The notes under the pieces were generated by a model that worked only from the letters and a program-made list of their open reading frames with translations, was not told the DNA's origin and ran no database searches. From Kiritimatiellia bacterium (GTDB lineage: Bacteria > Verrucomicrobiota > Kiritimatiellia > UBA8416 > JAIOPI01): a stretch of 9,744 nucleotides of DNA. A program made the position numbers and the translations under genes. This document shows positions 7,635-9,744 of the stretch, one piece after another (positions within the stretch are counted from its first letter, which is position 1; each line of letters opens with the position of its first letter). The DNA lies in assembly GCA_028822745.1 (NCBI GenBank), contig JAPKCZ010000046.1:1-9744 (forward strand), given 5' to 3'.

Positions 7635-7718
7635 CAACCACGGATGGCACTGATGGGTCGCTTCACGACCCGCCAGCGAAGCTGGCAGAATCCGTGTTAT
7701 CAGTGTGATCCGTGGTTG
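7635..7718. repeat. Nested palindromic element (three-way-junction fold)
   Basis: Two outer arms of 20 bases (7635-7654 and 7699-7718) are inverted repeats matching at 18 of 20 positions, ending in CAACCACGGAT and ATCCGTGGTTG. Between them lie two perfect 6-bp hairpins side by side: GGGTCG/CGACCC with loop CTTCA (7655-7671), and GCCAGC/GCTGGC with loop GAA (7672-7686). A 12-base spacer follows (7687-7698). In it AATCCGTGTT resembles the outer-arm ATCCGTGGTT. There is no coding capacity and no U-tract after the right arm, so a simple terminator is unlikely. CCACGGAT/ATCCGTGG motifs recur in interspersed palindromes of many bacterial genomes, so a REP- or MITE-like dispersed element is the likeliest reading. 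Copy number cannot be seen here. Confidence 0.7.
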
Positions 7719-7781
7719 AATTCATTTTGCTTGGTCTTCTTCGCGGAAACGAGATGAATAGATCAAGCTAGTGTTATCCCT

Positions 7782-7798
7782 TTGGCATAAATCTGGCT
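7782..7798 (+). promoter_or_regulatory. Possible sigma-54 (-24/-12) promoter for the downstream gene
   Basis: TTGGCATAAATCTGGCT places GG (7784-7785) and GC (7796-7797) with exactly the 10 intervening bases that sigma-54 promoters require. It keeps TTGGCA and the final GCT, but the -12 element reads TGGC instead of TTGC and the C after TTGGCA is T. Initiation would fall near 7809, leaving a leader of about 100 bases. No enhancer site was recognised. A chance match is quite possible. Confidence 0.28.
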
Positions 7799-7906
7799 TT
7801 TATTGATGCGGGTACGTATTGTCATGGCTTCAATTTTGATCAACACGAGGCAACGGCGCCATCTGCACTCGCAATGGACGCTGAAGACCTATTGTTTGGA
7901 TACTGA

Positions 7907-9337
7907 ATGTCTGATATGACACCCACCGAAGTTAAGCATGATACGCGCCAGAAGGCGTTTAGAGTCAATCTCGACAACAGTCGCTATGGCACCTTTGCCG
8001 AAATTGGGGCGGGCCAGGAAGTCGTACGCTGGTTTTTCACGGTTGGTGGTGCGGCGGGAACCATTGCCAAGAGCATTTCAGCCTACGACATGACGGTCAG
8101 CGATGCGATTTACGGCAAATGCGACCGCTACGTGTGTCGCGAACGCCTGCAGTCGATGCTGGACTACGAACAAAATTTGATCTCGGAGCGGCTGAAAACG
8201 GAGCGCGGCAACGAGACCGCCTTTTTTGCGTTTGCCGACACCGTTGTGGCGCAGAGCTATCAGGGCACGAAAGAATGCCACGGTTGGATGGGCGTTAAGT
8301 TCCAGGCGCATCCGCGCGATGACAGCAGTCAAATCATTATCCACGTCCGGATGCTGGACCGCGATAATGCGGCCCAGCAGGAAGCGCTTGGCATCGTCGG
8401 CGTAAACTTGTTGTACGGGGCCTTCTTTCATCATTACCAGCCTGAGAAGCTTTTAGAATCCCTACTGGATGGCCTCTCCACCGATCGTATCGAAATCGAC
8501 ATGATCGAGTTTTCGGGGATTGAGTTTCGGCATGTGGACAACCGCATCATGAGCCTCAAGTTGGTGCAGCTGGGCTTGTCCGGCGTCGCCATGCTGGGTC
8601 CTGATGGGTCGGTGCTGCAGCCCTCGGAGGCGCTGCGCAAGAAGCCGATTCTCGTAGAGCGCGGAAGTTTTCGCCCGGTCACCAAAGTCAACATGGACAT
8701 TCTTGCGTCCGCCGCCGAGGTTGTGGGTGCGCTGCCGCAGAACGAGGACAAAGACGTTTTGCAGCTCATGGAAATCACCATGCACAACCTCCTGTCGTCC
8801 GGCAGCATCGACTTGAATGATTTCCTGGCACGCGCCGACCTCATTTCGGCCGTGGGTAAAACCGTGCTGATCTCGGACTACTTCGAGTACTACCGACTGG
8901 GCAACTATTTACGTCAGCACACCAACGAAGACATCGCGATGTGCATGGGTGCGGGCAGTTTGGAGCAACTCTTTGACGAGAAATATTACCTTCAGCTGGA
9001 AGGCGGCATTCTTGAATCACTGGGTCGGCTGTTCAAAAACAACGTACACCTATATATCTACCCCTACCGGGATCCCGACTCGAACGAGATCATTGATCAC
9101 CTGAACACGCGTATCTCGCCCGACTTGAAGCATCTGCATAAATTTCTTGTCGAAAATGGATCCATCAACGCCATCCCCAATCATGACCCGGACATTCTGC
9201 ATATTTTTTCCAGAGACGTCCTGCGTCGCATCAACGCCCATGATCCAAGTTGGGAAGATATGGTCCCGCCTGAAATTGCCGACGTGATCAAATCCCGCTG
9301 TTTCTTTGGGTTTTGTGAACGGCCAGCGGCGGACTGA
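7907..9337 (+). CDS. Conserved soluble protein of unknown function
   Basis: 476 residues with no signal peptide, membrane segment or zinc cluster, so probably cytoplasmic. The N-terminal block YGTFAEIGAGQEV (27-39) followed by RWFFTVGGAAGTIAKSISAYDMTVSD, then HGWMGVKFQ (from 125), a QQEALGIVGVNLLYGA stretch (~158-173) and KKPILVERGSFRPVT (~245-260) have the look of strongly conserved family signatures. I recall them from a widespread, uncharacterised bacterial family whose members carry inconsistent and probably misleading database names; I could not verify this and assign no function. The C-terminal third (YFEYYRLGNYLRQH onward) is alpha/beta with many acidic residues. The start is uncertain: ATG 7907 and ATG 7916 both lack a good Shine-Dalgarno sequence, and conservation probably begins near residue 17. 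It appears monocistronic, ending before a convergent gene. Confidence 0.82.
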   Translation: MSDMTPTEVKHDTRQKAFRVNLDNSRYGTFAEIGAGQEVVRWFFTVGGAAGTIAKSISAYDMTVSDAIYGKCDRYVCRERLQSMLDYEQNLISERLKTERGNETAFFAFADTVVAQSYQGTKECHGWMGVKFQAHPRDDSSQIIIHVRMLDRDNAAQQEALGIVGVNLLYGAFFHHYQPEKLLESLLDGLSTDRIEIDMIEFSGIEFRHVDNRIMSLKLVQLGLSGVAMLGPDGSVLQPSEALRKKPILVERGSFRPVTKVNMDILASAAEVVGALPQNEDKDVLQLMEITMHNLLSSGSIDLNDFLARADLISAVGKTVLISDYFEYYRLGNYLRQHTNEDIAMCMGAGSLEQLFDEKYYLQLEGGILESLGRLFKNNVHLYIYPYRDPDSNEIIDHLNTRISPDLKHLHKFLVENGSINAIPNHDPDILHIFSRDVLRRINAHDPSWEDMVPPEIADVIKSRCFFGFCERPAAD

Positions 9338-9345
9338 GCGAAAAG

Positions 9346-9424
9346 ACGGACCGAGGAGCGTGCCCTGCCCTGCTGCAGGCAAGCGCCGCTATGATGCCTG
9401 CAGGGACCCTTCGCTCGGTTCCGT
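9346..9424. terminator. Long imperfect hairpin across convergent 3' ends (possible two-way terminator)
   Basis: Outer arms ACGGACCGAG (9346-9355) and CTCGGTTCCGT (9414-9424) pair with one bulged base. An inner arm (9368-9381) pairs over 11 bp, with a 3-base bulge, with 9395-9405 (TGCCTGCAGGG). The structure starts 8 bases after the stop at 9337 and its right part lies inside the last codons of the - strand gene. No T-run follows on either side, so intrinsic termination is only a possibility. Confidence 0.35.
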
Positions 9425-9724
9425 GGCGGGTTGCACATGTCGCCGATACTGATAGTGCATGAACACCAGCAAGAAACTGGCTGCGGACATTTCGCCCAAA
9501 TCCTCGACAATGTTATGCGCGAAGATATCGAGCACGATGCTCCCGACAATCAGCGGGCACAAGGCCAGGAACAACCGAATGGAGAAGCGACGTAAATCGG
9601 GCGGTGCCTTGAGCGTTTGCCAAGCGACATAGAGCAAGGTCGGACCTTCGATCAGGGCCAGCGAAACCATTTCAGCCAGATCTTTGGTGCGTACACCCTC
9701 GATCGCCGGGAACGGCCAGATCAT
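9389..9724 (-). CDS. Small putative membrane protein, possibly cut by the right edge
   Basis: 111 residues if the ATG at 9724 is the start. Hydrophobic stretches at ~18-37 (MVSLALIEGPTLLYVAWQTL), ~49-69 (IRLFLALCPLIVGSIVLDIFA) and ~80-90 (SAASFLLVFMH) suggest two or three membrane segments, with a basic turn (LRRFSIR) between the first two and a polar C-terminal tail. A GGGAG about 10 bases before the ATG could be its RBS. However, the frame stays open to the window edge (preceding residues read VGRWIE), so the gene may be longer. I recognise no family. It converges on the upstream + strand gene, whose stop is 51 bases from its own. Confidence 0.55.
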   Translation of the reverse strand: MIWPFPAIEGVRTKDLAEMVSLALIEGPTLLYVAWQTLKAPPDLRRFSIRLFLALCPLIVGSIVLDIFAHNIVEDLGEMSAASFLLVFMHYQYRRHVQPATEPSEGSLQAS

Positions 9725-9744
9725 TTCAATCCATCTCCCGACCT

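Larger units (their letters stand above)
7416..7906. other. Intergenic region between divergent cytochrome and conserved-protein genes
   Basis: A 491-base gap without a convincing gene. It holds a candidate promoter for the - strand cytochrome gene, the nested palindromic element and a sigma-54-like match pointing right, each listed separately. The stretch 7719-7780 and the ~100 bases before 7907 show nothing else I can name. Both flanking genes read outward, so promoters for both are expected here. Confidence 0.7.

Noticed and set aside
7635..7718. tRNA or classical rho-independent terminator reading of the nested palindrome
   Set aside because: The stems do not match tRNA arm lengths, there is no CCA or T-loop motif, and no T-tract follows the right arm.
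1..9744. CRISPR array, transposase, phage or toxin-antitoxin genes
   Set aside because: No regularly spaced direct repeats and no recognisable proteins of these kinds were seen on either strand.

Overview
The window most resembles a bacterium of the Planctomycetes/Verrucomicrobia/Lentisphaerae (PVC) group or a phylum of similar gene content. The pointers are a large secreted protein joining a DUF1080-type fold, a c-type cytochrome, a DUF6797-like region and a beta-propeller, a tandem family of exported DUF4139-type proteins, and the debris of a sigma-54 activator of a subfamily I associate with those phyla. This rests on protein-family recognition; there is no rRNA or other phylogenetic marker in view.

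Left part (1-4301, + strand): a tandem array of DUF4139-like genes. The first is cut by the left edge. The second is complete (498 aa) and about 80% identical to the first over their shared C-terminal part. The third is a more diverged relative (426 aa from the start I prefer). The two complete genes each have a 23-residue signal peptide and a good ribosome binding site, and the genes lie 16 and 43 bases apart, so they look like one operon. Beyond gene 3 lies a 71-codon piece of a fourth copy, closer to genes 1 and 2 than to gene 3. It is joined in frame to the C-terminal half of a sigma-54-dependent AAA+ regulator. That regulator piece lacks its ATP-binding half, has an amber stop, appears to have lost the segment between its AAA+ and DNA-binding regions, and still encodes a Fis-type helix-turn-helix after the stop. 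I read this as a decayed, rearranged operon end.

Middle (4305-7415, - strand): one large exported multidomain cytochrome c protein, convergent with the array and only 3 bases from the regulator debris.

Right part: a 491-base gap (7416-7906) holds a candidate promoter for the cytochrome gene, a nested palindromic element (7635-7718) that can fold into a three-way junction, and a weak sigma-54-like promoter match pointing at the next gene. That gene (7907-9337, +) encodes a conserved-looking soluble protein of unknown function. It is followed by a convergent small membrane protein gene on the - strand near the right edge, with a long imperfect hairpin across their facing 3' ends.

No tRNA, rRNA, CRISPR array, transposase or phage gene was recognised. 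The most notable features are the gene-family array ending in a chimeric pseudogene and the nested palindrome. I did not find a convincing new defence or mobile system.
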